Part shown: positions 6,777-15,016 of the stretch, one piece after another
Layout of the letters: every line of letters begins with the position of its first letter
Numbering within the stretch: position 1 is the stretch's first letter
Source of the DNA: Gaiellasilicea sp035525905
GTDB taxonomy: Bacteria; Actinomycetota; Thermoleophilia; Gaiellales; Gaiellaceae
Direction of reading: 5' to 3'
Assembly (NCBI GenBank): GCA_035525905.1
Contig: DATLDK010000041.1
Span: 1-32,900, forward strand
DNA: 32,900 bases
The notes under the pieces: model-generated
What the model was told of the DNA's origin: nothing
The model's database searches: none
The model's input: only the letters and a program-made list of their open reading frames with translations
Made by a program: the position numbers and the translations under genes

Positions 6777-7883
6777 GTGGCCTACGAGTTCAAGCTGCCT
6801 GACCTCGGCGAGGGCCTGACCGAGGGCGAGATCGCCCGCTGGCTCGTCACCGAAGGCCAGGAGCTCGCGGAGGACGATCCGCTCGTCGAGATCCAGACGG
6901 ACAAGACCACGGTCGAGATCCCCTCTCCCGCGGCGGGCACGGTGGCCCGGATCCTGGTCGCCGAGGGTGAGGTCGTGCCGGTCGGGACGGTCCTGGTCGT
7001 GATCGGTGCCGATGACGCCCCGCCGCCGGCCGCCGCCGCGCCCGCGGCGGTCCCGGAGCGCAGGCATGAACGTGTCGATGGGCCAGAAGCTCGCGTACAG
7101 GCGACTCCGATCGTGCGCCGGATCGCGCAGGAGCTTGGGGTGGACCTCGCTGAGCTGAGCGGCACCGGACCGAACGGCCGCATCACCGAGGACGACGTTC
7201 GGGCCGCGGGCGGCGAAGGGATGGGGTTGGAAAAGGACAAGCTTTCGGAGGGGCGGCGCGAGCAGCTGCGCGGGGTGCGGCGGCAGATTGCGGAGCACCT
7301 GGCCACGGCGCACCGGGAGGTACCGGCGGTGACGTTCGTCGAGGAGTGCGACTTCACCGACCTCGACATCCGCCAGCTCGTGCCGCTCACCCTCAAGGCA
7401 GTCGCCGCCTCCCTCGCCGAGTATCCGGAGCTGAATGCGCGGCTCGAGGGCGACGAGGTCGTGTATCTGGACCGCTATGACTTCGGCGTCGCCGTGCAGA
7501 CCGGCCAGGGCCTGGTCGTGCCGGTCGTGCGCGGCTGCGATTCCACGTCGGTCGAGGACCTGAGAGCGGAGGTGGAGCGTCTCGCCGAGGCGGCCCGCGG
7601 CGCCACCCTCAAGCCGGAGGAGCTGCGGGGCAGCACGTTCACGATCACGAGCGCCGGGAAGCTCGGCGGCCTGCTCGTGACGCCGCTCGTGAACCACCCC
7701 GAGGTCGGCATCCTCGGGATCCACCGGATCCGCCCGCGCCCCGTCGTTCGCGACGACGAGATTCAGGTGCGCCGGATCGGCAACGTGTCGGTCACCTTCG
7801 ACCATCGCGTCGTCGACGGGGCGCGGGCAGCCGCGTTCACGCTAGACGTGATCGCGCGCCTGGAGTCCGGCCTCTCCTCCTAG
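6777..7883 (+). CDS. Dihydrolipoamide acyltransferase, 2-oxoacid dehydrogenase E2
   Basis: A 368-aa E2. Domains in order: one lipoyl domain (about 1-78) with the lipoylated lysine K43 in EIQTDKTTVEI; an Ala/Pro linker; a peripheral-subunit-binding domain (about 112-148, ATPIVRRIAQELGVDLAEL then GTGPNGRITEDDV); and the acyltransferase core ending with active-site FDHRVVDG (H343, D347). It moves the acyl group from E1 to CoA. At 368 aa it is a single-lipoyl, compact E2. GTG 6777 is preceded by TAGGCT rather than a ribosome-binding site. No E3 (lipoamide dehydrogenase) gene is in the window. Its TAG overlaps the TAG of the convergent CHRD gene. Confidence 0.93.
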   Translation: MAYEFKLPDLGEGLTEGEIARWLVTEGQELAEDDPLVEIQTDKTTVEIPSPAAGTVARILVAEGEVVPVGTVLVVIGADDAPPPAAAAPAAVPERRHERVDGPEARVQATPIVRRIAQELGVDLAELSGTGPNGRITEDDVRAAGGEGMGLEKDKLSEGRREQLRGVRRQIAEHLATAHREVPAVTFVEECDFTDLDIRQLVPLTLKAVAASLAEYPELNARLEGDEVVYLDRYDFGVAVQTGQGLVVPVVRGCDSTSVEDLRAEVERLAEAARGATLKPEELRGSTFTITSAGKLGGLLVTPLVNHPEVGILGIHRIRPRPVVRDDEIQVRRIGNVSVTFDHRVVDGARAAAFTLDVIARLESGLSS

Positions 7884-8446
7884 TCGTCGTCCCCCTCGTC
7901 GCTGTGCTTGTTGCTGATCTGCGCGCGGATTTCCCCGCCCAGCCACTTGGTCGAGTGGACGTTGGCGTACGCGTGTCCCGCCCGCATCGCGGCGAGGATC
8001 TCGGCCAGATTGCCTGCCTCGATGCCCTGGACGGCCGGCCCGATCACCTCGGCTGCCGTGATGTCGTCTTCGACGGTACCGCCGGGAGTCGGGCACATCG
8101 GAGTGAGGGCTGCGACAGCGACAGGCGCCGCCGTCCCCGGTGTCTGACACAGCCAGAACGAGATGCCGCCGTTGACGGCCGTCTTGCCGAAGTGGACGTG
8201 TGACTGCGTGACGGCTCCCTCGAGTCCCGAATAGGTGAGCACGTAGTGAATCGCCTTGCCGTCCTTCGACAACTCTGCGTTGAACGAGCCGGTTGCCACC
8301 GTCGAGACATCCGGATTCTCCTGGTAGCCGATCAACGGATCTCCGTTGAAGTGCTTCGACCCGCCGCCTGCGAGCGCATACGAACCGATGCCGAGCAAGG
8401 CGATCACCGCCGTCAGCACGAGGCCCCTGAGTGCGAGCTTCCCCAT
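7880..8446 (-). CDS. Secreted CHRD domain protein
   Basis: A 188-aa exported protein. A signal peptide covers about residues 1-26 (LRGLVLTAVIALLGIGSYALA). The mature part fits the CHRD fold: SFNAELSKDGKAIHYVLTYS, SHVHFGKTAVNGGISFWLC, and near the C-terminus AGHAYANVHSTKWLGGEIRA. CHRD domains were named from chordin and occur in many bacterial secreted proteins of unknown function. ATG 8446 follows a GGAGGGGG ribosome-binding site. The tail is acidic (SDEGDDD). Two cysteines in the mature part could form a disulfide. The gene ends head-on against the E2 gene with shared CTAG stop bases. Confidence 0.85.
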   Translation of the reverse strand: MGKLALRGLVLTAVIALLGIGSYALAGGGSKHFNGDPLIGYQENPDVSTVATGSFNAELSKDGKAIHYVLTYSGLEGAVTQSHVHFGKTAVNGGISFWLCQTPGTAAPVAVAALTPMCPTPGGTVEDDITAAEVIGPAVQGIEAGNLAEILAAMRAGHAYANVHSTKWLGGEIRAQISNKHSDEGDDD

Positions 8447-8471
8447 ACCCCCTCCATTCCTGAGTCGTTTG

Positions 8472-8493
8472 GACGGGCCCGCTCCGGGCCGTC
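8472..8493 (-). terminator. Hairpin downstream of thioredoxin-fold gene, possible terminator
   Basis: GACGGGCCCG and CGGGCCGTC form a roughly 9-bp stem with one bulged G and a 3-nt loop. On the minus strand it follows the thioredoxin-like stop codon by about 35 nt and precedes the CHRD gene's ribosome-binding site. There is no T-run, so it could be an I-shaped terminator or a processing or stability hairpin. Confidence 0.4.
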
Positions 8494-8527
8494 ACCCTCG
8501 ACCTACGCGTGGGAATGGAGAGCGGTT

Positions 8528-8824
8528 TTAGGCGACCGCGAGCTCGGGCAGGTGGGGCTCCAGCATCGCCTCGATCCGCGGCGCGCTCGTGCGTCCGTCG
8601 AGACGCGAAACGGCCTTCTTGTCCTTGATCAGGACAAGGGTCGGCACGACGTCGATCTTGAAGCGCTCGGCCAACTCCGGGTTCGCATCGACGTCGACAC
8701 GGCGTACGCGCAGACGGTCTCGCTCTTTGCGCTCGAGGTGGGCGAGCAGGCTCTCCATTCGTCGGGCCGGGCCCGAGCGTTCGGACCAGAAGAAGACCAG
8801 CAACGGCCGATCGGCGTCAGTCAC
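8528..8824 (-). CDS. Thioredoxin-fold protein lacking the CXXC motif
   Basis: A 98-aa protein with the thioredoxin layout: LLVFFWSERSGPARRMESLL (residues about 8-27), a VDVDANPELAERFKIDVVPT stretch with the cis-proline, and a C-terminal helix. The active site reads S17-G-P-A20 where thioredoxins have C-G-P-C, so it cannot act as a dithiol oxidoreductase. It may be a binding or scaffold relative. GTG 8824 follows AGGAGG with a 10-nt spacer. The gene is divergent from the membrane protein at 8915. Confidence 0.85.
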   Translation of the reverse strand: MTDADRPLLVFFWSERSGPARRMESLLAHLERKERDRLRVRRVDVDANPELAERFKIDVVPTLVLIKDKKAVSRLDGRTSAPRIEAMLEPHLPELAVA

Positions 8825-8900
8825 GATGGGTTGTCCTCCTGATTCAAAAGCGGGTAGTGCGGGTCGCGTGTTGTATGTCCAGAAAACGCTCCATCGAAAC

Positions 8901-8906
8901 TAGACT
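8901..8906 (+). promoter_or_regulatory. Putative -10 box (TAGACT) for membrane protein gene
   Basis: TAGACT ends 8 nt before ATG 8915 in the 90-nt divergent gap. No ribosome-binding site is present, which fits a leaderless mRNA. Confidence 0.45.
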
Positions 8907-8914
8907 GCCGGGCG

Positions 8915-9334
8915 ATGGGCGACTGGTACACGATCGGGCTTGCGCTGGGGCTCGGAATTGCGCTCGGCACGCTTCTCGCCGGGCTCCTCTCCGCGACCCC
9001 GCTCGGTCGTGGAGCGGCCGTCGTTCTAGGTGCGGCGGCCGGTGCGCTCCTGGGCTGGGTCGTCGACGACTGGACCGAGTTGGTCGCGGGCGGAGTGGGA
9101 GGACTGGCGGGTGCCGCGGGCGCTGCGATCGTGGTCGCTGGCGCTCTGCGCCGGGGCGGCACGCGGGGCGGACTCGCCTTGATCGTCGCCGCCCTCGCGG
9201 TCGGGCTCGCCGGCCTCGCCTTCGTGCCGATCGCCGGTTACCTCGAAGCGGTCGCGCTGCCCTTCCTGGCGGTCCGGCTGCGTCGCACCCAGGCGGAGCG
9301 GTACGCCGGCCTGCGCACTCTTGCCAAGGACTGA
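8915..9334 (+). CDS. Small multi-pass membrane protein, function unknown
   Basis: A 139-aa, Gly/Ala/Leu-rich protein with about four or five likely membrane segments (roughly residues 5-25, 33-50, 57-77, 84-105 and 107-120) and a basic, soluble tail RLRRTQAERYAGLRTLAKD. I do not recognise the family. It has no obvious charged pore or catalytic residues; the WVVDDWTELV loop is its most polar part. The start ATG 8915 is supported by the TAGACT box. It overlaps the start of the next gene, so it is probably made together with the phosphodiesterase-type hydrolase. Confidence 0.75.
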   Translation: MGDWYTIGLALGLGIALGTLLAGLLSATPLGRGAAVVLGAAAGALLGWVVDDWTELVAGGVGGLAGAAGAAIVVAGALRRGGTRGGLALIVAALAVGLAGLAFVPIAGYLEAVALPFLAVRLRRTQAERYAGLRTLAKD

Positions 9335-10661
9335 GACACCCAGGGCCAAAGCGCTGATCCTGGTCGTCATCGACGGGCTGACCCCGTCCATGCTCGAGGA
9401 CACGCTCGAGCGCCGCACCGCTCCCGCGCTTGCCCTGCTCGCCGAGAACGGGCGCTACCGCCGCGCCATCTCGACGTTCCCCTCCCTCACGCCCGTGTGT
9501 CTCTCCTCGCTCGCGACCGGCGCGCACCCGGACGTTCACGAGATCCCCCACCTCGTCTGGTATCACCGGGCCGAGCAGCGGCTGGTCGAGTACGGGTCGT
9601 CCTTCGGAGCGGTGCGCGCCGCGGGAACGCGGCAATCGCTGCTCGATACGGTCTACGGGCTCAACGACAGCCACCTGAGTCACGACGCGGTCACGGTGTA
9701 CGAAGCGCTCGAGGACGCCGGACTTACGGCCGCGGCGGTCAACATCACCTGCTACCGCGGCCGCACCGAGCACCGGCCCACGCGTCGCGTCCCCGTGCTC
9801 ACCCGCCCCACGCATGGCCCCAAGCGCCTCTTCTTCTACAACCTGTTCGAGTCGGATGTGACCGGCGCGCCGCTCTCGGTCCGTAACCGGCCGGGAGGCT
9901 CGATCGATGCCTACGCGGCCGCCGTCGGACGCTGGCTCGTGACGCGTGATGGCTTCGATTTCCTCGTCTTCTACCTCTCGGACTACGACTACGCCTCCCA
10001 CGCGCAGGGACCGGACGCCGCGCACGCCGCCCTGGCCCGCTGCGACGACGCGATCGGCGGGCTGATCGAGGCCGCCGGCGGCGCAGACCACTTCCTCGAT
10101 CAGTACGCCGTGATCCTCTGCTCCGACCACGGACAGACGCAGGTCGACCAGGTGGAGCGCCTGGAGGAGACGTTCCCCGAGGCGATCGTGACGGCGTCGA
10201 ACCGGGCCGCGATGGTGTACTCCGAGGGGGATGTGCGCGAGCTCGCGGCGAAGCTTGACGGCCATCACGGCGTGGACGTCGTCCTCTACCGCGAAGGTGA
10301 CGAGGCGGTCGCTCGCAGGGAGGGGGAGGAGCTCCGCTTCACCCCGGACGGCACGAGTGGCGACGCCGCGATCCTGGATCACCCACACGGCCTCGAACGC
10401 GCCTTGGCCGCGCTCGCGAATCCCAACGCCGGCGAGCTGATCGTCTCCGCCGCCGCCGGCTGGGAGTTCGCGGATCTCGCGCGCCGGCACCACTCCGGCG
10501 GTGGTTCGCACGGGTCGCTGCTGCTCGGCGACTCGGAGGTACCGATGCTCACGGTCGGCCTCGAGACGCTGCCCGGTTCCATTACCGAGGTCATGCCCGC
10601 GGTGCTCGAGCACTTTGGCGTGCCGTTGCCGCCGTATGCGCGCCCTTCAGCCCGGGCGTGA
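9321..10661 (+). CDS. Nucleotide pyrophosphatase/phosphodiesterase family hydrolase
   Basis: A 446-aa member of the alkaline phosphatase superfamily (type I phosphodiesterase/NPP group). Metal-site signatures are visible in order: VVIDGLTPSM (D18), the nucleophile region TFPSLTPVCLSSLATG (probable nucleophile T57), YLSDYDYASHAQGP, and CSDHGQT. A late histidine-rich loop, HHSGGGSHGSLL, supplies the last ligand region. Such enzymes hydrolyse phosphodiester or pyrophosphate bonds; the substrate is unknown. No signal peptide is seen, so it is probably cytoplasmic. TTG 9321 lies within the preceding gene; there is no ATG or GTG alternative before the conserved core. The 3' end overlaps the methyltransferase gene. 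Confidence 0.85.
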   Translation: MPRTETPRAKALILVVIDGLTPSMLEDTLERRTAPALALLAENGRYRRAISTFPSLTPVCLSSLATGAHPDVHEIPHLVWYHRAEQRLVEYGSSFGAVRAAGTRQSLLDTVYGLNDSHLSHDAVTVYEALEDAGLTAAAVNITCYRGRTEHRPTRRVPVLTRPTHGPKRLFFYNLFESDVTGAPLSVRNRPGGSIDAYAAAVGRWLVTRDGFDFLVFYLSDYDYASHAQGPDAAHAALARCDDAIGGLIEAAGGADHFLDQYAVILCSDHGQTQVDQVERLEETFPEAIVTASNRAAMVYSEGDVRELAAKLDGHHGVDVVLYREGDEAVARREGEELRFTPDGTSGDAAILDHPHGLERALAALANPNAGELIVSAAAGWEFADLARRHHSGGGSHGSLLLGDSEVPMLTVGLETLPGSITEVMPAVLEHFGVPLPPYARPSARA

Positions 10662-11299
10662 GAAGCGGCGCCGAGCTGGCCGCGTTCCTGCGGCGGCGTG
10701 GCATCGGTTCCGACCGGGTGCTCGCAGCGATCGCCGCCGTGCCGCGCGAGCTGTTCGTGCCGGGGGAGTTGCTCCAGGACGCCTACGACGACCGGGCGCT
10801 TCCGATCGGCCACGGGCAAACGATCTCGCAGCCGTTCATGGTGGCGACGATCTGCGCCGCCCTCGAGCTTTCGCCGGATGCGCGCGTCCTGGACGTGGGG
10901 ACCGGCTCCGGGTACCAGGCCGCCGTGCTGGCGGAGTTGGCAGACGAGGTGGTGACGATCGAGCGCGTCCCCGAGCTGGCGGCGCGTGCTCGGCAGACCC
11001 TGGAGCGAGCGGGCTACGGCGACGTCGAGGTACGCGTGGGCGACGGCACGCTCGGGGTACCCGAGCGTGCGCCTTTCGACGGCATCGCTGTCGCCGCAGC
11101 TGCTCCTGCGGTGCCGGATTCCCTCTATGACCAGCTCGCTGTCGGCGGCCGCATCGCCGTGCCTGTGGGCAGCCTTCGCGATCAGTGGCTGGAGGTCGTC
11201 GCGCGGCGCAGCGACGGCCCCGAAGCCGTGAGGTCGGTGCCCTGCAGATTCGTTCCACTGGTCGGCGCTGCGGGATTCGAGGCGCCGGAAGCCGGGTAG
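10658..11299 (+). CDS. pcm: Protein-L-isoaspartate O-methyltransferase
   Basis: A 213-aa PCMT. It carries the family opening RVLAAIAAVPRELFVPGE, the substrate-site motif DRALPIGHGQTISQPFMVA (about residues 44-62) and the SAM-binding motif VLDVGTGSGYQAAVLAEL (about 77-94). It uses SAM to methylate isoaspartyl residues in damaged proteins, starting their repair. Length is normal. GTG 10658 overlaps the preceding stop (GTGA), so it is co-translated with the phosphodiesterase. Confidence 0.93.
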   Translation: MRSGAELAAFLRRRGIGSDRVLAAIAAVPRELFVPGELLQDAYDDRALPIGHGQTISQPFMVATICAALELSPDARVLDVGTGSGYQAAVLAELADEVVTIERVPELAARARQTLERAGYGDVEVRVGDGTLGVPERAPFDGIAVAAAAPAVPDSLYDQLAVGGRIAVPVGSLRDQWLEVVARRSDGPEAVRSVPCRFVPLVGAAGFEAPEAG

Positions 11300-11337
11300 G
11301 TCGCCACCTCGTGGGTGGGAGGGCACAAAGAGCATCG

Positions 11338-11655
11338 ATGCTGGTCCGGGCGCCGGTGGTCGTCCGGGGCATCCGGCTGGGTGAGGTCGAGAACGTGCTG
11401 CTCGCGCCCGACGCCTCGCGCATCCTCGGGCTCGACGTGCTCTGCGGCGACGGCTCGAACCGGTTCCTGCCCTTTTCCACCGCTCGCTTGACCGAGAGTG
11501 CGATCGAGATCGACAGCACGCTGATGCTGCTCGAGCGGCGAGAGCTCGACTTTTACCGGAGCCGGGGCCGGACGCTCGCGAGCGTGCCCGAGCTCGGCGA
11601 CGCCCTGCTCGCGCCCGACGGTGCGCTCGTGGTTTCCCTTCCGGCCCGCTGCTAG
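11338..11655 (+). CDS. PRC-barrel-like small protein
   Basis: A 105-aa protein that fits a PRC-barrel-like beta domain: VVVRGIRLGEVENVLLAP, RILGLDVLCGDGSNRFLPFS, then a short helical-acidic tail. PRC-barrel domains bind partner proteins or RNA, as in RimM and photosynthetic reaction-centre H subunits. The exact role here is unknown and the family call is from pattern only. ATG 11338 is preferred over upstream in-frame starts, which overlap pcm and give an Arg-rich shadow sequence. A short inverted repeat (CCACC/GGTGG) lies in the preceding 38-nt gap. Confidence 0.6.
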   Translation: MLVRAPVVVRGIRLGEVENVLLAPDASRILGLDVLCGDGSNRFLPFSTARLTESAIEIDSTLMLLERRELDFYRSRGRTLASVPELGDALLAPDGALVVSLPARC

Positions 11656-11658
11656 GGT
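11653..11658 (+). promoter_or_regulatory. Putative -10 box (TAGGGT) for gtrA
   Basis: TAGGGT overlaps the preceding stop codon and ends 10 nt before ATG 11669. It follows the same pattern as the other start-proximal boxes in the window. Confidence 0.4.
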
Positions 11659-11668
11659 CGACGCGCCG

Positions 11669-12112
11669 ATGCAGCGTTCCTCCGCTCCACGCGCCTCGGT
11701 CGCGCTCGCCCGCACGCGCGGGGCGCTCGGCCGTCCGCAGAACTGGCTCCAGCTCGCGCGCTTCTGCGCCGTCGGCTCGAGCGGCTTCGTGGTCAACCTC
11801 GGCGTGTACGCGCTCCTCGTCCGCGGCGTCGGGCTCCACTACCTGTTGGCCGCGACCGGCTCGTTCCTCGTGGCCGTCACCAGCAACTACACCTGGAACC
11901 GGCTCTGGACCTTTCGCCACCAGCGCGGGCACGTGGGCTACCAGGGACTGCGCTTCCTCATCGTCTCCACGTTCGCCCTGGTAGCGAACCTGGTCGTCCT
12001 CTACCTGCTCGTCGAGCTCGGCGCCGACAAGCTCGCGGCCCAGGCCGCCGCGATCGTGCTCGTCACCCCGCTGAACTTCGTGGGAAACAAGCTCTGGTCC
12101 TTCGGTCGCTAG
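11669..12112 (+). CDS. GtrA family membrane protein
   Basis: A 147-aa GtrA-like protein with four membrane segments starting near residue 31. Landmarks are RFCAVGSSGFVVNLGVYALL, SNYTWNRLWTF and NFVGNKLWSF. GtrA proteins are thought to flip polyprenyl-phosphate-linked sugars or otherwise support cell-surface glycosylation. Two membrane glycosyltransferases follow at once, which fits that role. ATG 11669 was chosen over an upstream in-frame ATG at 11621 because the -10-like box sits just before it and the upstream residues are a shadow of the preceding gene. Confidence 0.88.
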   Translation: MQRSSAPRASVALARTRGALGRPQNWLQLARFCAVGSSGFVVNLGVYALLVRGVGLHYLLAATGSFLVAVTSNYTWNRLWTFRHQRGHVGYQGLRFLIVSTFALVANLVVLYLLVELGADKLAAQAAAIVLVTPLNFVGNKLWSFGR

Positions 12113-13836
12113 CAGGTCTCGCGGCCGCGCTCGCGCTCGCGGGCGCTGCCGGGGCGGCGACCGGGCCGACCGAGCCGGTCTACGACGATCAGGGCCGGCT
12201 CATCGAGGTGCCCTTCGTGCCGCCCGCCGGAGCGGCGCGGCTGACGGAGAAGCAGGCGACGGAGATCCTGCTGCGGTTCCCCAAGGTTGCTGCCTGGCTG
12301 GACCGCTACCCGCCCAAGCCCCAGACCGATGCGGAGTACAAGCCGGCGAGCGACGAGTGGGTCGTGAAGGCCTGGTCTGGCGACGCTGGGCAGATCGTGC
12401 TCGGAAAGGTCGACGACCGCTCTGGCGAGGTGCGCGAGGCGTGGACCGGCCCGCAGGTCGCCTGGACGATGGCGCGGGGAGGCACCGGGGCGTTCGGGGG
12501 CAAGACCATCAACGGCCTGTGGCTCTGGCTCGGCTTTTGCGCGGCCTTCATGCTCGGCCTGGCGAATCTCCGGCGCCCACTCTCGCTGCGCAATCTCGAT
12601 CTTCTGGCGCTGCTCTCGTTCTCGGTTTCCCTCAGGTTCTTCAACCACGGCGAGGTCTTCTGGAGCGCCCCCCTCGCCTATCCACCGCTGGTCTATCTGC
12701 TCGCGCGCTGCGTCTGGATAGCGGCACGAAACCGGCCGCCGCGGACGGCACCGCCCGTGTGGCCGGTCTGGCTGCTGGCGGGCGCGGCCGTCTTCCTGGG
12801 AGGATTTCGCGTCGGCCTCAATCTGGAGGCCGAGCGCAGCGTCATCGACGTCGGCTTTGCGGGCGTGGTGGGAGCGCAGCGAATCGCGAACGGCCAGATG
12901 CCCTACGGTCACATGCCTGTCGAGGAGCCCCAGAAGCCGTGCGGGCCGGCTGACGCGGAGGGCGAAATTCGGGAGCGGATCCAGACCAACGGCCACTGCG
13001 AGGCGGCGAACCCGCGCGGCGACACCTACGGACCGGTCTCGTACCTCGCCTACCTGCCGGGCTATGCCGTGTTCGGCTGGTCCGGGAAGTGGGACGAGCT
13101 CTGGGCGGCGCACGCCACCTCACTGCTCTTCGACGCGCTCTGCCTGCTCGGGCTTGCGCTCGTCGGGCGGCGCTTTGGCGGCCCACGGCTTGCCGCGATG
13201 CTCGCGTTCGCCTGGGCGGCGTATCCCTTCACCCTCTACGCGTCTAACTCCAACACGAACGACACGGTCATGCCGGCGTTCCTGATCTGGGGCTTCTGGC
13301 TCGCCTCGTCCGGTTGGGCGCGCGGCGCCGCCGTCGCGTTCGCCGGCTGGACCAAGTTCGCCGCGCTGCTGCTGGCCCCGCTGTGGCTGTCCTACCCGGG
13401 TGGGTGGCGGGCGCCGGCTGCCCGGCGGGCTGCCCTCTCGTTCGCCGGCGCGACGGTGGCCGCTTTCCTCGTCCTGCTCCTCGAGCCGGATCCTGTGCAC
13501 GCCGCACGCGTCTTCGGCGAGCGGACGTTCGGCTTCCAGCTCGACCGCGATTCGCCGTTCTCCCTCTGGGGATGGGGCCAGTACCACGCGGCCGGAGTTC
13601 CGGATTTGCACATCGTCCAGCAAGTCCTCCAGGTGCTCGTCGTTGGCGGTGCCATGCTGGTCGCCTTCGTGCCTCGCCGCAAGTCGATCCTGCAGCTCGC
13701 CGCGCTCACTGGCGCCGTCCTGATCGGCTTCGAGCTCGTCCTGAGGCACTGGTTCTACCTCTACATCCCGTGGTTCTTCCCCTTCGTCGCCTTCGCCGTG
13801 CTGTCGGCCCGTGCCCGCGTCCCGCCGGTTCACTGA
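12094..13836 (+). CDS. GT-C type multi-pass glycosyltransferase-like membrane protein
   Basis: A large membrane protein (580 aa from CTG 12094; 542 aa from GTG 12208). After a soluble N-terminal region it has about ten membrane segments, with loops NHGEVFWSAPLAYPP, RGDTYGPVSYLAYLPGYAVF and SNSNTNDTVMPAF that resemble the GT87/DUF2029 and PMT-like GT-C layout. Such enzymes move sugars from polyprenyl phosphate to surface acceptors. Start: the frame stays open upstream of GTG 12208 and reads VLRSLAGLAAALALAGAAGA, a good signal peptide, but the only possible start codon there is CTG 12094. The mature region begins TGPTEPVYDDQGRLIEVPF. Start uncertain; family call moderate. Confidence 0.7.
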   Translation: MVLRSLAGLAAALALAGAAGAATGPTEPVYDDQGRLIEVPFVPPAGAARLTEKQATEILLRFPKVAAWLDRYPPKPQTDAEYKPASDEWVVKAWSGDAGQIVLGKVDDRSGEVREAWTGPQVAWTMARGGTGAFGGKTINGLWLWLGFCAAFMLGLANLRRPLSLRNLDLLALLSFSVSLRFFNHGEVFWSAPLAYPPLVYLLARCVWIAARNRPPRTAPPVWPVWLLAGAAVFLGGFRVGLNLEAERSVIDVGFAGVVGAQRIANGQMPYGHMPVEEPQKPCGPADAEGEIRERIQTNGHCEAANPRGDTYGPVSYLAYLPGYAVFGWSGKWDELWAAHATSLLFDALCLLGLALVGRRFGGPRLAAMLAFAWAAYPFTLYASNSNTNDTVMPAFLIWGFWLASSGWARGAAVAFAGWTKFAALLLAPLWLSYPGGWRAPAARRAALSFAGATVAAFLVLLLEPDPVHAARVFGERTFGFQLDRDSPFSLWGWGQYHAAGVPDLHIVQQVLQVLVVGGAMLVAFVPRRKSILQLAALTGAVLIGFELVLRHWFYLYIPWFFPFVAFAVLSARARVPPVH

Positions 13837-15016
13837 GGTCGCGGCCGCGCTCGCGGTCGCAGCGTTTCTCCTGTCCTGGGGCCTCGTGCACACCGGCTGG
13901 TACGACGACCATGAGATCGTCGACATCCCGGTCTACGAGAAGTACGGGAGCGCCATCGAGTCGGGCGCTGTGCCCTACCGCGACATCGAGCCGGAGTACC
14001 CGCCCGGAGCGCTGCCCGCCTTCGCCGTGCCGGCGCTCCTGAGCCACGATCTGCGCGATTTCCGCGACGCCTTCGAGTGGCTGATGGCCGCGTGCGGGGC
14101 GGTAGCGGTGCTGCTCGCCGCCGTCTCGCTGGCCGCGTTGCGCGCATCTCGCGCGCGTACGGTGGCCGCGCTGGCCCTGGCGACCGGCTTCCCGCTCCTG
14201 CTCGGGTCGGTCGTGCTCACGCGGTTCGACCTCTACCCGGCGGCCTTGGTGGCCGGTGCGCTGGCGGCGCTCGTGCATCGCCGTGACCGGCTCGGTCTCG
14301 GCCTGCTCGGCGCGGCCGTCGCCGTCAAGCTCTACCCGGCGGTACTGCTCCCTGTCGCCGCAGCGTATGTCTGGCAGCGCCGCGGACGCCGTGAGGCGCT
14401 GATCTGTCTCGGCCTCGCAGCGGCGGTCGTGGCTGCCGTCTTCCTTCCGTTTCTGGTGGTGGCGCCCGATGGGGTCGCCCACAGCATCGGCCGCCAGCTC
14501 TCGCGGCCGCTCCAGATCGAGAGCCTCGGCGCGGCCCTCTATTTGGCGGCCCACCATCTGCTCGGGATCCATGTCGAGATGCGCTCAGGGCACGGATCGC
14601 AGAACCTGTTCGGCGCCGGAACGACGTTCGCCGCCGTCCTCCTCAGCCTGATGCAGCTCGGCGCGCTCGTCTGGATCTGGTCGCGTCGACCGCGATCCGC
14701 GGACGAGCTCGTGCGCTGGAGCGCCGCTGCGCTCGTCGCCTTCGTCGCGCTCGGGAAGGTGCTCTCGCCGCAATTCCTGATCTGGCTCGCGCCGATCGTG
14801 CCCCTCGTCGCCGGCCTGCGTGGCCTCCGCGCGTCCGGGCTTCTCGCCGCCGGACTGGTGCTGACGCAGTTGTGGTTCCCTTCGCGCTACTGGGAGCTCG
14901 CGCGGGAGCTCGACCCACTCGCTTCGAGCCTCGTGCTCGCCCGGGACTTCGTGCTGGTGGCGTTGCTAGTCGTTCTCGTCAGGGGTAGTCGACCCGAACC
15001 GGCTCAATCGCCGTAG
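13811..15016 (+). CDS. GT87 (DUF2029) family glycosyltransferase
   Basis: A 401-aa integral membrane protein with about ten segments. Features typical of GT87/DUF2029 are an early acidic loop YPPGALPAFAVPAL preceded by DIEPE, LTRFDLYPAALVAGALAALV, AVAVKLYPAVLLPVA and the late GKVLSPQFLIWLAPIVPLV. GT87 enzymes are polyprenyl-phosphate-mannose-dependent transferases in actinobacteria; donor and acceptor here are not known. GTG 13811 overlaps the preceding gene by 26 nt. The 3' end overlaps the convergent YmdB-type gene by 38 nt. It is the last gene of the gtrA-GT-GT87 run. Confidence 0.85.
   Translation: MPASRRFTEVAAALAVAAFLLSWGLVHTGWYDDHEIVDIPVYEKYGSAIESGAVPYRDIEPEYPPGALPAFAVPALLSHDLRDFRDAFEWLMAACGAVAVLLAAVSLAALRASRARTVAALALATGFPLLLGSVVLTRFDLYPAALVAGALAALVHRRDRLGLGLLGAAVAVKLYPAVLLPVAAAYVWQRRGRREALICLGLAAAVVAAVFLPFLVVAPDGVAHSIGRQLSRPLQIESLGAALYLAAHHLLGIHVEMRSGHGSQNLFGAGTTFAAVLLSLMQLGALVWIWSRRPRSADELVRWSAAALVAFVALGKVLSPQFLIWLAPIVPLVAGLRGLRASGLLAAGLVLTQLWFPSRYWELARELDPLASSLVLARDFVLVALLVVLVRGSRPEPAQSP

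Noticed and set aside
8844..10613. A 589-aa minus-strand frame opposite the phosphodiesterase-type gene
   Set aside because: Low-complexity Arg/Gly antisense translation; the plus-strand gene carries all metal motifs.
11303..11319. CCACC/GGTGG inverted repeat after pcm as terminator
   Set aside because: Only a 5-bp stem with no T-run; too weak to call.
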